A DNA stretch of 64,000 nt, taken from DATMNI01 sp035570275 (GTDB lineage: Bacteria > Acidobacteriota > Terriglobia > Bryobacterales > Bryobacteraceae). This document shows positions 15,346-25,126 of this stretch, piece after piece; the stretch's first letter is position 1, and every line of letters begins with the position of its first letter. The DNA is taken from positions 1 to 64,000 of the forward strand of contig DATMNI010000251.1 in NCBI GenBank assembly GCA_035570275.1, given 5' to 3'. Made by a program: the position numbers and the translations under genes. Below the pieces are notes generated by a model. The model had not been told where the DNA came from. It worked only from the letters and a program-made list of their open reading frames with translations, and searched no databases.

Positions 15346-16458
15346 ATGAAAACTCTCATTCTTCTCCTCCCCCTCGCACCATTACTGATCGCTCAGAATG
15401 CCGCTCAAAACGCCGCTCAAAACGCCGCGCCCACCACTGCCGCCACCGCCGAGCGCCATGAGTTTGCCATCTCCAACTTCCGCACCGAGAGCGGCGTGAC
15501 GCTGCCGCGGGCACTGATCGTCTACGGAACCTACGGCCATCCGAACGCCGCCAGGGACAACGTCGTGCTGCTTCCCTCGCACTACATGGCAAACTTCCAC
15601 GGCTATCAGTGGCTGATCGGGCCTGGTCGCGCGCTCGACCCTGGGCGGCTCTTCCTGGTGGCCACCGAACTGTTCGGCAATGGGCGTTCCTCCTCGCCCA
15701 GCAACACGCCGGAGCCGTATCACGGTCCGCGTTTTCCCGTCGTAACCATTCGCGACAATGTCGAAGCCGTGCACCGCCTGCTTATGGAGGATCTCAAGGT
15801 CACGCACCTTCGCGCGATCGTCGGCTTCTCCATGGGCGCGCAGCAATCCTTCCAATGGGCGGTAACCTACCCGGACTTCGCGGAGCGCATCGTAGCCACC
15901 TCCGGCACGGCGAAAACGTACCCGCACGGCGTAGTGCGCCTGGAAGGACAGATCGCCGCGCTCACCGCCGATGTTGCGTTCCGGGGCGGCGATTACACCG
16001 CCCCGCCCACTCAGGGTCTGGCGGCGTTCGGTATGGTGTGGGCCGCCTGGCTGTATTCACAGGAATGGTGGCGGCGGGAATTGTGGCGCGCCGCCGCGCC
16101 GCCCGGTACCACCTTCGAGCAGGTCATGAACGGGTTCCGTACGCGCTTCGCCGCCGATGCCAACGACTACATTCTGCAGGCACGCACCTGGCAGAAGCAC
16201 GACGTGGGTGCGACGCCCGGTTTCGGTGGCGATGTGGAGCGCGCCCTCCGCTCCATCAAGGTTCCGCTGCTGTACATGCCCTCGGAAACGGATCTGTACT
16301 TTCCGATCGGGGACGCGCGCTACGAGGCCGCCTTCATCCGCGGCGTCACGCTGGCGCCGATCCCGTCGCTCTGGGGACACACCGCCGGCGCCGCCAGCAA
16401 TCCGGCCGATGCCAGGTTCCTGAACGACACCATCGCCCATTGGATATCGCGCCGGTAG
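15346..16458 (+). CDS. Secreted alpha/beta hydrolase of the MetX-like fold
   Basis: A 370-residue protein with a signal peptide (MKTLILLLPLAPLLIAQ) followed by a short repeated linker (three QNAA units, from a 12-base tandem repeat). The core resembles homoserine acetyltransferase: LIVYGTYGHP, NVVLLPSHYMANFHG, the nucleophile elbow VGFSMGAQQ with Ser162, and SETDLYFP with Asp and LWGHTAG with His completing the triad. Being exported, it is unlikely to act in methionine synthesis; hydrolysis of an ester is more plausible. Substrate unknown. Confidence 0.82.
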   Translation: MKTLILLLPLAPLLIAQNAAQNAAQNAAPTTAATAERHEFAISNFRTESGVTLPRALIVYGTYGHPNAARDNVVLLPSHYMANFHGYQWLIGPGRALDPGRLFLVATELFGNGRSSSPSNTPEPYHGPRFPVVTIRDNVEAVHRLLMEDLKVTHLRAIVGFSMGAQQSFQWAVTYPDFAERIVATSGTAKTYPHGVVRLEGQIAALTADVAFRGGDYTAPPTQGLAAFGMVWAAWLYSQEWWRRELWRAAAPPGTTFEQVMNGFRTRFAADANDYILQARTWQKHDVGATPGFGGDVERALRSIKVPLLYMPSETDLYFPIGDARYEAAFIRGVTLAPIPSLWGHTAGAASNPADARFLNDTIAHWISRR

Positions 16459-16688
16459 TACCTGCCTCCTGGCCTGTGTGGGTTTTTCCGGGCCGAGTCC
16501 CAGCACGTGCGACGCCTGCCCGTTAGCATACTGGCCCGCAAGAAGACCAAAAGCCGGTAGCGCATCATCGTGACTGTCTTCCTTGACCTTGTCCGGACCT
16601 GGCCCGGCGATGGTCCAACCCGGCGAATCTTCAAGTGGCATTTATCGTGTAGGCTATTGGGTGGCACTTTGCGCCGCCTAAGGGCTGC

Positions 16689-17153
16689 ATGAACAACTCT
16701 TTCATGAAGCAGGCTATCGACCTGGCAATAGAAAATGTACGCCGCGAGGGGGGACCCTTCGGGGCATTGGTGGTCAGGGACGGCATCGTCATTGCCACGG
16801 GAGCCAACCAGGTGACCCGAACCAGCGATCCCACCGCTCACGCCGAGGTGGTGGCCATCCGCGAAGCCTGCCGCGTGCTGGGTGACTTCCAACTCACCGG
16901 TTGCGACCTGTACACTTCCTGCGAACCTTGCCCCATGTGCCTGGGCGCCATCTTCTGGGCTCGCCCCGCGCGCGTCTTCTTCGCCGCCACCCAGCGCGAG
17001 GCCGCCGCAGCCGGCTTCGACGATTCCTTCATTTACCGGCAAATCGAAGTGCCGCACGGCGAGCGAACCATCCCGATGATTCACGTGGCGGACCAGCAGG
17101 CTTCGCGGCCTTTCGTGGAGTGGGCGGGCCGGCCGGACAAGGTGGAGTATTAA
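16689..17153 (+). CDS. guaD: Guanine deaminase / nucleoside deaminase
   Basis: A 154-residue cytidine-deaminase-fold enzyme. Zinc ligands and the catalytic Glu are in HAEVV (His51, Glu53) and SCEPCPMC (Cys81, Cys84). The region AGFDDSFIYRQIEVPHGERT matches the Bacillus GuaD type, which converts guanine to xanthine, rather than TadA tRNA deaminases. It stands alone between a hydrolase and an oxidoreductase gene. With rutE it suggests some purine and pyrimidine salvage, but they are not linked. Confidence 0.88.
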   Translation: MNNSFMKQAIDLAIENVRREGGPFGALVVRDGIVIATGANQVTRTSDPTAHAEVVAIREACRVLGDFQLTGCDLYTSCEPCPMCLGAIFWARPARVFFAATQREAAAAGFDDSFIYRQIEVPHGERTIPMIHVADQQASRPFVEWAGRPDKVEY

Positions 17154-17201
17154 TCGGCATTCCGCTCGCACGGCGGCCTGGCTATCTGAAGGTTTGGCGG
17201 A

Positions 17202-17235
17202 AACGGCGTTATTTTAACGACGCCAATACGCCGTT
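17202..17235. repeat. Inverted repeat downstream of guaD
   Basis: AACGGCGT (17202-17209) and ACGCCGTT (17228-17235) can form an 8-base-pair stem. It may serve as a terminator-like structure between the convergent guaD and oxidoreductase genes. Just after it, 17317-17342 holds a short tandem of CTGATTA-type units. Confidence 0.45.
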
Positions 17236-17347
17236 ATAGACCAGCGTGAAGTATGCAAGCCGCCGGGCGCGGCGAAGGCTCCCAGCCGCTGTTCCCATTC
17301 GGACTCCCCGGCTACTGATTACTGATTACTGACTACTGATTACTTCT

Positions 17348-18886
17348 TTACACAAACGACCAGCCCTTGCGGAAGCTCGGCTTGAGGTACTTGTTGGCTT
17401 CGGCGTTGTTCGTAATCCGCATTTTCACCGGATCCCATTCCAGCTTGCCTTCAAAGTGCAGCGAGATCACGCCCAGTGCGATCCATTCGGTGAACGGGCC
17501 GGACACGTTGAAGTTGGAACAAGCCGCTTCCCCGCCCTTACAGGCACGGATCCAGTCGTGATAGTGGCCCGGCGATCGCGTCAGAATCGGTTGCGGGAAG
17601 GTGTAATCCTTCATCTTCTCCACCGGCAGCAGGCGCGTCTGCTCGCCGTAAGTGCCAGTTGTGATCATGCCCTTGTCGCCTACAAACAGGCTGCCATCGG
17701 GCGTCGCCGGGCGCGTGGGCGGGTTCTGTTGCAGCGCTTCGATCTGGGCCCAGTTGAATACGCGGCCCGTGCCTTCTGTGCGCGGCGCCTGCATGCCGCC
17801 GCCTTGACCGCGGCCGCCCCGGCCAGCGCCACCTTGTCCCTGGGGACGCGCGGGCGTGGGCAAGTCGCCCAGGTACTCGCCCTCCGGCACGCCTGCAATC
17901 TTCGGCGCCTCCTTCAAGGCGTCGTACCAGAACAGCTTCACCGCGGGCATGGACCCGCGCGCCGGGAAGTCGAACCGGATCACGGATTTCTTGGGGAACA
18001 TGAACGGGCTGGGGCCTTCCTTCTTGATGCACTCCACCGACGTGGGAGCCCCCAGCTTCAGCGCCATGTTGGAAGCGCCGAAGATGTGGCAAGCCATGTC
18101 GCCCAGCGCGCCGCAGCCGAAATCGTAGAACCCGCGCCAGTTGGCCGGCAGATAGAAGCCGCCGTCGGCAAAGCCCGCCGGGTAGCCCGTGCCGCCCGCC
18201 GTGAACGCCCGCTGGTTGGCGATTCCCAGCCACAGGTCCCAATCGAGCGTGCCAGGGACCGGAGTTTCCGCCGGAATCTCGGTGACTCCCTGCGGCCAGA
18301 TCGGCCGGTCCGTCCAGGCATGCACTTCCGTCACGTTGCCGATTTCGCCCGACCAGATCATCTCCGCGCACTGCCTGGTGCCTTCGTTGGAGTAGCCCTG
18401 GTTGCCCATCTGGGTTGCAACCTTATACCGGTTGGCGGCTTCCGCCAACTGCCGGCACTCCCAGATGGTATGCGCCAGCGGCTTTTGCACGTATACGTGC
18501 TTGCCGCGCTCCATGCAATGCATGGCGGCGGTGGCGTGCATGTGGTCGGGAATGGTCACGATCACCGCGTCGATGCCGCTGCCTTCCTTGTCCAGCATCT
18601 TGCGGAAGTCTTTGTACTTCGGCGGCTTTTCGAAAGTCTTGTAGATGGCCGCTGCCTGCTTGTCATCCACGTCGCACAGCGCCACGATGTTTTCCGAAGC
18701 GGCACAACCACGAATATCGCTGGCAGCCTTGCCGCCCGCGCCGATCGAGGCCACGTTCAACTTCTCGTTGGGCGACTTGTATCCAAGCGCCTTCAGCGAG
18801 GCAGTGCTGCCAAACCCCGCCCGCGGCACCGCGCCGGCCAGCAGGGAGCCAAAAAAGAAATATCGTCTCGAAACCTCGTAAGCCAT
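17348..18886 (-). CDS. Gfo/Idh/MocA-family oxidoreductase with Tat-like leader
   Basis: A 512-residue exported oxidoreductase. The N-terminus SRRYFFFGSLLAGAV is a twin-arginine leader, followed by the NAD(P)-binding strand LNVASIGAGGKAASDI. NIVALCDVDDKQAAA, DAVIVTIPDHMHATAAMHCM, and KHVYVQKPLAHTIWE (the conserved EKP-like motif, here QKP) follow. A Gly/Arg-rich low-complexity insert (GQGGAGRGGRGQGGGMQ) lies near residue 395. Acidobacteria and Planctomycetes have many such periplasmic proteins thought to act on sugars or inositol-like compounds. The start at 18886 is set by the RR motif and GGTGAG just upstream. Confidence 0.88.
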   Translation of the reverse strand: MAYEVSRRYFFFGSLLAGAVPRAGFGSTASLKALGYKSPNEKLNVASIGAGGKAASDIRGCAASENIVALCDVDDKQAAAIYKTFEKPPKYKDFRKMLDKEGSGIDAVIVTIPDHMHATAAMHCMERGKHVYVQKPLAHTIWECRQLAEAANRYKVATQMGNQGYSNEGTRQCAEMIWSGEIGNVTEVHAWTDRPIWPQGVTEIPAETPVPGTLDWDLWLGIANQRAFTAGGTGYPAGFADGGFYLPANWRGFYDFGCGALGDMACHIFGASNMALKLGAPTSVECIKKEGPSPFMFPKKSVIRFDFPARGSMPAVKLFWYDALKEAPKIAGVPEGEYLGDLPTPARPQGQGGAGRGGRGQGGGMQAPRTEGTGRVFNWAQIEALQQNPPTRPATPDGSLFVGDKGMITTGTYGEQTRLLPVEKMKDYTFPQPILTRSPGHYHDWIRACKGGEAACSNFNVSGPFTEWIALGVISLHFEGKLEWDPVKMRITNNAEANKYLKPSFRKGWSFV

Positions 18887-18931
18887 ACTCACCAGCCTTC
18901 GGCCTGATGTTATCAGAATTGCAGGGTCCCT

Positions 18932-19070
18932 GTGGGGCAGGTTGTTAACCTGCAGCGGATTGTTAATCCGCCAGCGCGATGCGAAGCGAGCGTACCAGCG
19001 TTTTGCGGCCGTGCCCGATAGGTGCGACCGCCGGATTGCCGATCCGACGCCGGTTACCAACCTGCCGCAC
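18932..19070. repeat. REP-like element, copy 5, with extra block
   Basis: Hairpins GCAGGTT-GTT-AACCTGC (18937-18953) and a near-perfect GCGGATT-GTT-AATCCGC (18955-18971), then a 30-base block at 18976-19005 (GCGATGCGAAGCGAGCGTAC...) that recurs in inverse orientation at 40830-40859. A partial return arm (GGTTACCAACCTGCCGCAC) closes the unit near 19070. It fills most of the space between two divergent genes. Confidence 0.75.
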
Positions 19071-19138
19071 ATCCCCGCTTCCGGGCTAAAGCCTTGCCCT
19101 GATTGTGCCGATAAGGACAGCAGAACGAAGAGGCCCAT

Positions 19139-22100
19139 GTGCACGAGCTCCAATATGATTCCGCTGGTTCCCCGAGTGGCGGCTGTCCGCCCGTAGACTT
19201 AGACAAAATCAGCCTGGCCAGTGCGATCGAGCAGGCCGTCGACGCCATCGTGATCACCGATGCCACCGGGAAGATCCGATACGTCAATCCGGCCTTCACC
19301 AGGATGACGGGCTACTGCGCCGCCGAAGCCATTGGCCAAAACCCACGCATCGTGAAGTCGGGCACGCAGGACTCCCGGTTTTACAAAGAACTATGGAAGA
19401 CAATCCTCGACGGGCGAGCCTGGCACGGTGAACTCATCAACCGCCGGAAGGACGGCACCCGCTACACGGAGGAGATGACCATCACCCCGGTACGCGACGG
19501 CAGCGGCACGATATCAAGCTTCATCGCCATCAAGCAGGATGTAACCGAACGCCGGGCCGCGGAAGCAGCCTTGCGCGCCAGCGAAGAGCGGTATCGCTCG
19601 CTTTTCGAGAACATGCGCGAGGGGTATGCGTCCTGCAAAATGCTGTTCGAAAACAAGCAGCCGCATGACTTCCTGTATCTGGCTGTGAACAGCGCCTTCG
19701 AGTCAGTGACCGGATTGAAGGGAGTCGCCGGACGCAAAGCCTCTGAGGTCATTCCCGGCCTGTTCCAGTCTAATCCGGAGCTCCTCGAGATTTATGCCAG
19801 GGTGACCCTGACCGGCAGGCCGGAGAAGTTTGAGATTGGTGTCCATCCCTTGGAGAGATGGTTTTCCATCTCCGCTTACAGCATCGGGAACGATTGCTTT
19901 GGCGCGTCATTTGAGAACATCACGGAGCGCAAGCGGGCCGATCGGCTTCTGCACCTCACCCAGGCGTGTATGGATAAGGCCCCATTATCGGTTATGTGGC
20001 TCGATCCTGACAGCAGTATCGCCTATGCCAATGATACGGCTTGCCAGACGCTCGGCTATTCGCGGCAGGAACTGCTCTCCTTGAGCATATTGGATCTGGA
20101 TCCCGACCTTACCGAGGACCTCTATCGCGCCACCTGGGGCCGGCTGACGGCCGCGGGGTCTTTGAGCCTCGAATCGCGGCGCCGCCGCAAGGACCGCGAG
20201 ATCATTCCAGTTGAGATATCGGCATCGCATATCGAATTCGATGGCAGCGAGTTCTCTTGTAGTTTCTCCCGCGACATCACCCAGCGTAAGCAGGCCGAGG
20301 AGTCCGCCCGCCGGGCCGAGGAAAAATACCGGCGGCTGATTGCCAACCTGCCCGATGTGACCTGGACCTCCGACAACAGCGGCAGGGTAACCTACATAAG
20401 CCCCAACGTGAAAGCCATTCTCGGCTACACGTCGGGGGAGACACTCGGGGCGGATCGCAGCCTCTGGATCTCACGTATCCACCCGGCCGATTCGGCGCGG
20501 GTAGAAGAGGCGGTCCGAGCTCTTTTTGAAGCGGGCCGGCCCTTCGATATGGAATATCAGTTCCAGCGCAGGGACGGACAGTGGATCTGGCTGCATGACC
20601 GGACGGCGCCGACTTGCGAGCAGGATGGCAGCCTGTTCGCCGCCGGCGTTTTCTCGGACGTCACCACGCGAAAGCACGCGGAAGCGGCGCTGGCGGAGTC
20701 CGAAGAGCGCTATCGGCTCCTGTTCCTGCGCAACCTGGCTGGAGTGTTCCGCGCCCTGCCTGACGGACGTTCGCTCGACTGCAATGCGGCCTTCTTGCGG
20801 ATTCTCGGGCATCAGTCGGCGGCGGAATTCCAAATGGGAACTGTGTCTGACATCTTTTACGACGCCGGCGAACAACGGTCCGCATTGGACCACCTCTTCA
20901 AGGCAGGATCAGTCGTCAATACTGACCTTCGGCTCAAACGGAAGAGTGGAGAGCCCATTTGGGTGCTGGCCAACATCGGGCTGATTGAGGACGAGAATGG
21001 ACACCCTGTGTCGATCGAGGGGACCGTGGTTGATATCACGGACCGCAAACGCGCCGAGCAGGCTTTGCAGGAGAACGAACTCAAGTACCGGACGCTGGTG
21101 GCTAACATACCGGACGTGCTCTGGACCGCGGACGCCGGCGGCGATCGCGTTTTCGTCAGCCCCAAGTGCGAAATCACGTATGGGTACACGCCACAAGAGC
21201 TGTGTCAGCCGGATGCCTGGTCCAGGTTAGTCCATCCGGAGGACCGTCAAAGGGTACAAGAGGCGTATGCGGAACTTCTCACGGACGCGCGGCCGTACAA
21301 CGTAGTATACCGGCTGCGGAGAAACGACGGGCAATTCATCTGGATTCATGACCGGGCCGTAAACAGTTATGAAAGGGCTGGGAACCGCTATGTTGATGGC
21401 TGTTTCTCGGACATCACGGAGCAAAAGGTCAACGCCAAGCTAATGGAGCTATTGCAGCTCCGCAGCGAACTCATCCTGCAATGCGCGGGCGAAGGCATTC
21501 TAGGGCTGGACACGGACGGCAACTTCACGTTCGCCAATCTCGCCGCGGCACGTATGCTCGGCTGCGACAGTTCCGGGTTGATCGGACAGGATATGCACGA
21601 ATTGGTTCGCCATGCGCACGCCGATGGGACACCGTATCCCCGCATCGAATGCGGCATCCTGGGCGCTATGCGCGACGGAAAGGAACATCGCGAAACCGGC
21701 GATATGTTCTGGTCTGCCGACGGCAGATATTTTCCAGTTGAATTCGTGAGCACGCCAAAGGTCGAAAACGGCCAACTGGTAGGCTCGGTCGTGGTCTTCC
21801 GGGACATCACGGAGGCGGCACACGCCCAGCAGCGAATCGAGGCGTCGCTCAAGGAGAAGGACGCGCTACTCCGCGAGATTCATCATCGCGTCAAGAACAA
21901 TCTTCAGATTGTATGCAGCCTGCTGAAGCTGAATTCGCGGAACCTCAAGGACCCTGAAGCCAGGCACGTGATCGAGGACACCCAGCACCGGGTCAAAGCC
22001 ATGGCCCTGGTGCACGAAACCCTGTACCGCTCCGGAGACCTGGCCGGGATTAACTTCTCCGAATATGTTCCACGGCTTGCCGAGCAGCTCCTGCATGCGT

Positions 22101-22468
22101 ACGGCCTGTCGTCCAGGCGCGTGCGGATCGCGTACGATGTGGAATCGGTGGTTCTCCCCATCGATATTGCCATTCCGTGCGCGCTGATGCTCACGGAATT
22201 GATATCCAATTCGGCCAAGCATGTCTTTGTTGCGGAAGGGCGCGGCGACCTGCGGATTGTGTTCCGGCGTTTCTCGGAAGAGTCCTGGCTCCTGAAGGTG
22301 GAGGATTCAGGCCTTGGCGCTGCGCCGGAATCCACGCCTGTCCAAGGGTCGTCTTTTGGGCTGGAACTGGTAAGGCTCCTGACGGAACAGTTGAGTGGCG
22401 CCGTGCAGATGGACCGCAAGCCGGGTTTTTGCGTGAGCGTGGTCTTCCCCCTGGTGGGGGAGAAGTGA
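19139..22468 (+). CDS. Hybrid-free multi-PAS sensor histidine kinase (HisKA_2 type)
   Basis: A 1109-residue soluble kinase without membrane segments. About seven PAS domains follow one another, starting near residues 20, 150, 275, 400, 525, 650 and 778; several end in the PAC signature (DVTERRAAE, DITQRKQAE, DVTTRKHAE, DITDRKRAE, DITEQKVNA). The dimerisation/phosphorylation region is LREIHHRVKNNLQIVCSLLK (first His of HHRVKNN is the likely site), followed by a HATPase_c domain ending near residue 1105. This class often regulates cytoplasmic responses to light, redox or ligands. GTG start, GAAGAGG five bases upstream. First gene of a three-gene operon with a receiver protein and a repeat protein. 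Confidence 0.92.
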   Translation: MHELQYDSAGSPSGGCPPVDLDKISLASAIEQAVDAIVITDATGKIRYVNPAFTRMTGYCAAEAIGQNPRIVKSGTQDSRFYKELWKTILDGRAWHGELINRRKDGTRYTEEMTITPVRDGSGTISSFIAIKQDVTERRAAEAALRASEERYRSLFENMREGYASCKMLFENKQPHDFLYLAVNSAFESVTGLKGVAGRKASEVIPGLFQSNPELLEIYARVTLTGRPEKFEIGVHPLERWFSISAYSIGNDCFGASFENITERKRADRLLHLTQACMDKAPLSVMWLDPDSSIAYANDTACQTLGYSRQELLSLSILDLDPDLTEDLYRATWGRLTAAGSLSLESRRRRKDREIIPVEISASHIEFDGSEFSCSFSRDITQRKQAEESARRAEEKYRRLIANLPDVTWTSDNSGRVTYISPNVKAILGYTSGETLGADRSLWISRIHPADSARVEEAVRALFEAGRPFDMEYQFQRRDGQWIWLHDRTAPTCEQDGSLFAAGVFSDVTTRKHAEAALAESEERYRLLFLRNLAGVFRALPDGRSLDCNAAFLRILGHQSAAEFQMGTVSDIFYDAGEQRSALDHLFKAGSVVNTDLRLKRKSGEPIWVLANIGLIEDENGHPVSIEGTVVDITDRKRAEQALQENELKYRTLVANIPDVLWTADAGGDRVFVSPKCEITYGYTPQELCQPDAWSRLVHPEDRQRVQEAYAELLTDARPYNVVYRLRRNDGQFIWIHDRAVNSYERAGNRYVDGCFSDITEQKVNAKLMELLQLRSELILQCAGEGILGLDTDGNFTFANLAAARMLGCDSSGLIGQDMHELVRHAHADGTPYPRIECGILGAMRDGKEHRETGDMFWSADGRYFPVEFVSTPKVENGQLVGSVVVFRDITEAAHAQQRIEASLKEKDALLREIHHRVKNNLQIVCSLLKLNSRNLKDPEARHVIEDTQHRVKAMALVHETLYRSGDLAGINFSEYVPRLAEQLLHAYGLSSRRVRIAYDVESVVLPIDIAIPCALMLTELISNSAKHVFVAEGRGDLRIVFRRFSEESWLLKVEDSGLGAAPESTPVQGSSFGLELVRLLTEQLSGAVQMDRKPGFCVSVVFPLVGEK

Positions 22469-22483
22469 ATCGAGGACTAATCC

Positions 22484-23269
22484 ATGAGCAAACGGGTTTT
22501 TATCGTAGAAGACGAAAGGATTGTCGCCGAAGACATCCGGATGACGCTGGAGTCTAACGGATACACGGTAGCGGGTATCGCAGCCAGCCGCGACGAAGCC
22601 ATGGCGGGCATCCAGCGGACCTCGCCCGATCTCGTCCTGATGGATATCGTGCTGAAAGGGCAGGGAGACGGCGTGGAGGCAGCCCGAATGGTTCGGGCAC
22701 TCTACGACATCCCGGTGATTTACCTGACGGCGCATGCCGATCAGGCCACGCTTCGCCGGGCCAAAATAACGGAGCCTTTCGCCTATATCCTCAAACCCTT
22801 CGAAGATCGGGACTTGTTTTCGGGAGTCGAGATCGCCCTGTACCGCCATCGCGTGGAGAAGCGTATCGAGGACAGCGAGCGTTGGCTGGCCACCATTTTG
22901 GCCAGTATCACCGATGGGGTGATCGCCGCCGACGCCATCGGTGTCGTGAAGTTGGTCAATGCGGCAGCCGGGCGAATCGGCGGGTGGACACAGTCCGAGG
23001 CCGCGGGTCTGGATATCACCGAAGTATATCGGGTCCGGGACGTTGCCAGCGGACTGCCGATGGAATTACCATCCTTGCCGGCCCTGATCGAGGCCGTCAA
23101 CGAGTCCCCTGCCCGGCAGGTCAGGCTGCTGACACGGAAGGACGGCAGTTCGACCGTCGTTGAACAACGGATTTCGCTCATCGGCGATGGACCCGGCACG
23201 GTCAGCGGGACCGTGCTGGTGTTTAGGGAACTGACCGGCGGAACGGAAATGCCGGGTCTGCAGCCATGA
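22484..23269 (+). CDS. Receiver-PAS response regulator
   Basis: A 261-residue protein. Residues 1-125 form a receiver: VFIVEDERIVAEDI (acidic pair), PDLVLMDIVLKGQGDG with the phosphoacceptor Asp, YLTAHAD (Thr) and ILKPFEDRDL (Lys). Residues about 130-255 form a PAS domain (LATILASITDGVIAADAIGV, then VVEQRISLI and GTVLVFREL). There is no DNA-binding output. It lies 15 bases after the kinase and overlaps the next gene by four bases (ATGA), so the three are almost certainly cotranscribed and act together. Confidence 0.92.
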   Translation: MSKRVFIVEDERIVAEDIRMTLESNGYTVAGIAASRDEAMAGIQRTSPDLVLMDIVLKGQGDGVEAARMVRALYDIPVIYLTAHADQATLRRAKITEPFAYILKPFEDRDLFSGVEIALYRHRVEKRIEDSERWLATILASITDGVIAADAIGVVKLVNAAAGRIGGWTQSEAAGLDITEVYRVRDVASGLPMELPSLPALIEAVNESPARQVRLLTRKDGSSTVVEQRISLIGDGPGTVSGTVLVFRELTGGTEMPGLQP

Positions 23270-24948
23270 AGTCGATATTCAAGGTCCGCCACGGGACGGA
23301 AGCAATCGCGGACGACCAGGACGGAACGCCGGCCGCCGGCAACCAGCCCGAAATCTCACAAGCCGCGGTACAGGCCCTGCGCCTGCTGCTCCAGGGTTTG
23401 CAGTTCCAAAACGAAACTGCCGTCGAGCCAGATGCCCCAGCCAAACGCGTGGTCGCCGGTCTGCTGCGCCGGCTCGAAGGTCCGCTCCAGCCCTTTGACG
23501 TGATCGAAATCGCCACGGACGCAGTGACCGCGATCGAAGAGGACGCCGAAGCCGGCCGGGGCCAATATCGGCAGAACGAGGAGCAGTCGCAGGAAGCGGA
23601 CCGGGTGGCTGAGCTTTCGAAAGCATCGCTGCGGGCGTTGCAGACGCTGCTCGGGGCCTGGCCACGGCAAAGCGAGACTGCCCGGGTGGATGGAAGCGGC
23701 GAGGGCCTGATGGCAGGGTTGGCGAGCCGCCTGGATGGACCGCTGGTACCGTTTGACGTGCTTGAAATCGCCGGCGATGCCTTGACTGCGCTGGAGCAGG
23801 ACGCCAAGGCTCGCCATGGGCAGCAGGAAGAACGGCAGCACACGGCCGCGCTGCAGGCCGAGCTCTCAAACGCGTTCCTCGAGGCTCTAAGGGCGCTGCT
23901 GGCGGGCATGGCTCTAAACGCCGGAGAATCGCAGGAAGGCAGCCAGATTGCGATTGACGGGCTGCTGCATCGCCTCGAAGGCTCGCTGACACCCTCAGAC
24001 GTCGCCGCCATCGCCAATGAAGCTCTGGCCGCGATCGAACCGGATGCCGGAACCATTCGCGACAACCATAAGTGCGACGCGGATCAGGGGCAATTTGCGG
24101 AAAATCGGGAAGCGCTCACGGAGGCGTTGCTGCAGGCCCTTCGGATGGTACTCGGGAATTGGCCTCACGGTGACGGCGAATCCGGCAGCCGGCAGGTGAT
24201 TGCCGGGTTGTTGCACCGGTTGGGACAGCCGCTGCTTCCCTGTGACGTCCTGGAAATCGCCAGTGCCGCCGTGGCCGGTCTATCGGTGCCGAAAGCCGGC
24301 TCGGTTACGCTCCGGCAGATTCAGCGGCGGATCGAGCCGCCATCCCCAGGGCAGGACGTGCGCAGCTTGAAATCCAACCCGTTGGATTGCCTCCATTCCG
24401 TCCGGGAAGCATCCGCAAACCCGCAGAAGCAGCCTTCGGAAGCGATCCGGGGGGTTGAAGGCCAAATCCAGACTGCCAAGGCCAGGTTGTCCCCTGCGCC
24501 CGGAACGGAGCCGGAAGCGATCGTCCAACTGGAGAGAAAGAGCCCCGATCCGAGGGCTGCCGACTATGCGGTGGTCTTTCTTCTGCATAAAGAAAGCTCC
24601 ATCGCCAGCCGGTTCGGCGAGGATGCCCGGCACACGATTCTCCGGTTCGTCAATCAGCACCTTAAGGAAGCGCTCTTGCCAGCGGACCGGCTGGTCCGCT
24701 GGAAGGGTGCCGCATTCTTGGCGTCAATCAAACGGGCCGGTTCGATTCAGGACCTTAGCGACGAACTATCGAGTGTGGCTGTGATTAAAGTGCCACCGTC
24801 CCTCAAGGTGGGAAACGGATCGATTCGTCTGCCGATTTCGCTGAGTTGGGCCATCTTTCCGCAGGCCCGCTACGGCTCGCTCGATCTCTTGTTCGACAAG
24901 GTGGATGAGTTTATTGCGACGACGCAAGGCACAAAACGACCCGAATAA
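23266..24948 (+). CDS. Helical-repeat protein with degenerate GGDEF-like C-terminus
   Basis: A 560-residue protein I cannot place in a named family. Residues about 20-350 contain four repeats of about 80 residues with the core GLLRRLEGPLQPFDVIEIA, GLASRLDGPLVPFDVLEIA, GLLHRLEGSLTPSDVAAIA and GLLHRLGQPLLPCDVLEIA. A charged linker follows. Residues about 430-555 look like a GGDEF fold: DYAVVFLLHKESS, FVNQHLKEALLPADRLVRW, then KGAAFLASI where GG(D/E)EF should be, and IRLPISLSWAIFP near the end. With the catalytic motif lost, it would not make cyclic di-GMP; it may bind a partner or nucleotide. It is the apparent output of the operon. Confidence 0.7.
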   Translation: MKSIFKVRHGTEAIADDQDGTPAAGNQPEISQAAVQALRLLLQGLQFQNETAVEPDAPAKRVVAGLLRRLEGPLQPFDVIEIATDAVTAIEEDAEAGRGQYRQNEEQSQEADRVAELSKASLRALQTLLGAWPRQSETARVDGSGEGLMAGLASRLDGPLVPFDVLEIAGDALTALEQDAKARHGQQEERQHTAALQAELSNAFLEALRALLAGMALNAGESQEGSQIAIDGLLHRLEGSLTPSDVAAIANEALAAIEPDAGTIRDNHKCDADQGQFAENREALTEALLQALRMVLGNWPHGDGESGSRQVIAGLLHRLGQPLLPCDVLEIASAAVAGLSVPKAGSVTLRQIQRRIEPPSPGQDVRSLKSNPLDCLHSVREASANPQKQPSEAIRGVEGQIQTAKARLSPAPGTEPEAIVQLERKSPDPRAADYAVVFLLHKESSIASRFGEDARHTILRFVNQHLKEALLPADRLVRWKGAAFLASIKRAGSIQDLSDELSSVAVIKVPPSLKVGNGSIRLPISLSWAIFPQARYGSLDLLFDKVDEFIATTQGTKRPE

Positions 24949-24975
24949 GGGTGGAACCGGGCCATTGCGCGTCCG

Positions 24976-25126
24976 GGTTCCGGCTTCGGCGGCATGGTCT
25001 TCACGATGATCGCCGGCTGGGTGGCAGAGCACTACCCGTACCCGCCGTGTTCATCGGCCTCGGGTTGTGCCGCTGGTGTGCGCGTCGATTTTGTCGCAGT
25101 TCCTGGGGCTGCTGGCGCCGGTTCAG
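24976..25126 (+). pseudogene. MFS transporter C-terminal remnant
   Basis: Three short pieces in shifting frames: GSGFGGMVFTMIAGWVAEHY, then VFIGLGL, then VPLVCASILSQFLGLLAPVQ. Together they resemble the last two helices of hexuronate/ACS-type major facilitator transporters. At least two frameshifts and no upstream part mark it as decayed. The rest of 24949-25292 shows nothing else. Confidence 0.5.

Noticed and set aside
22484..23269. Transcription-factor output for the response regulator
   Set aside because: The C-terminal half has PAS features and no helix-turn-helix.
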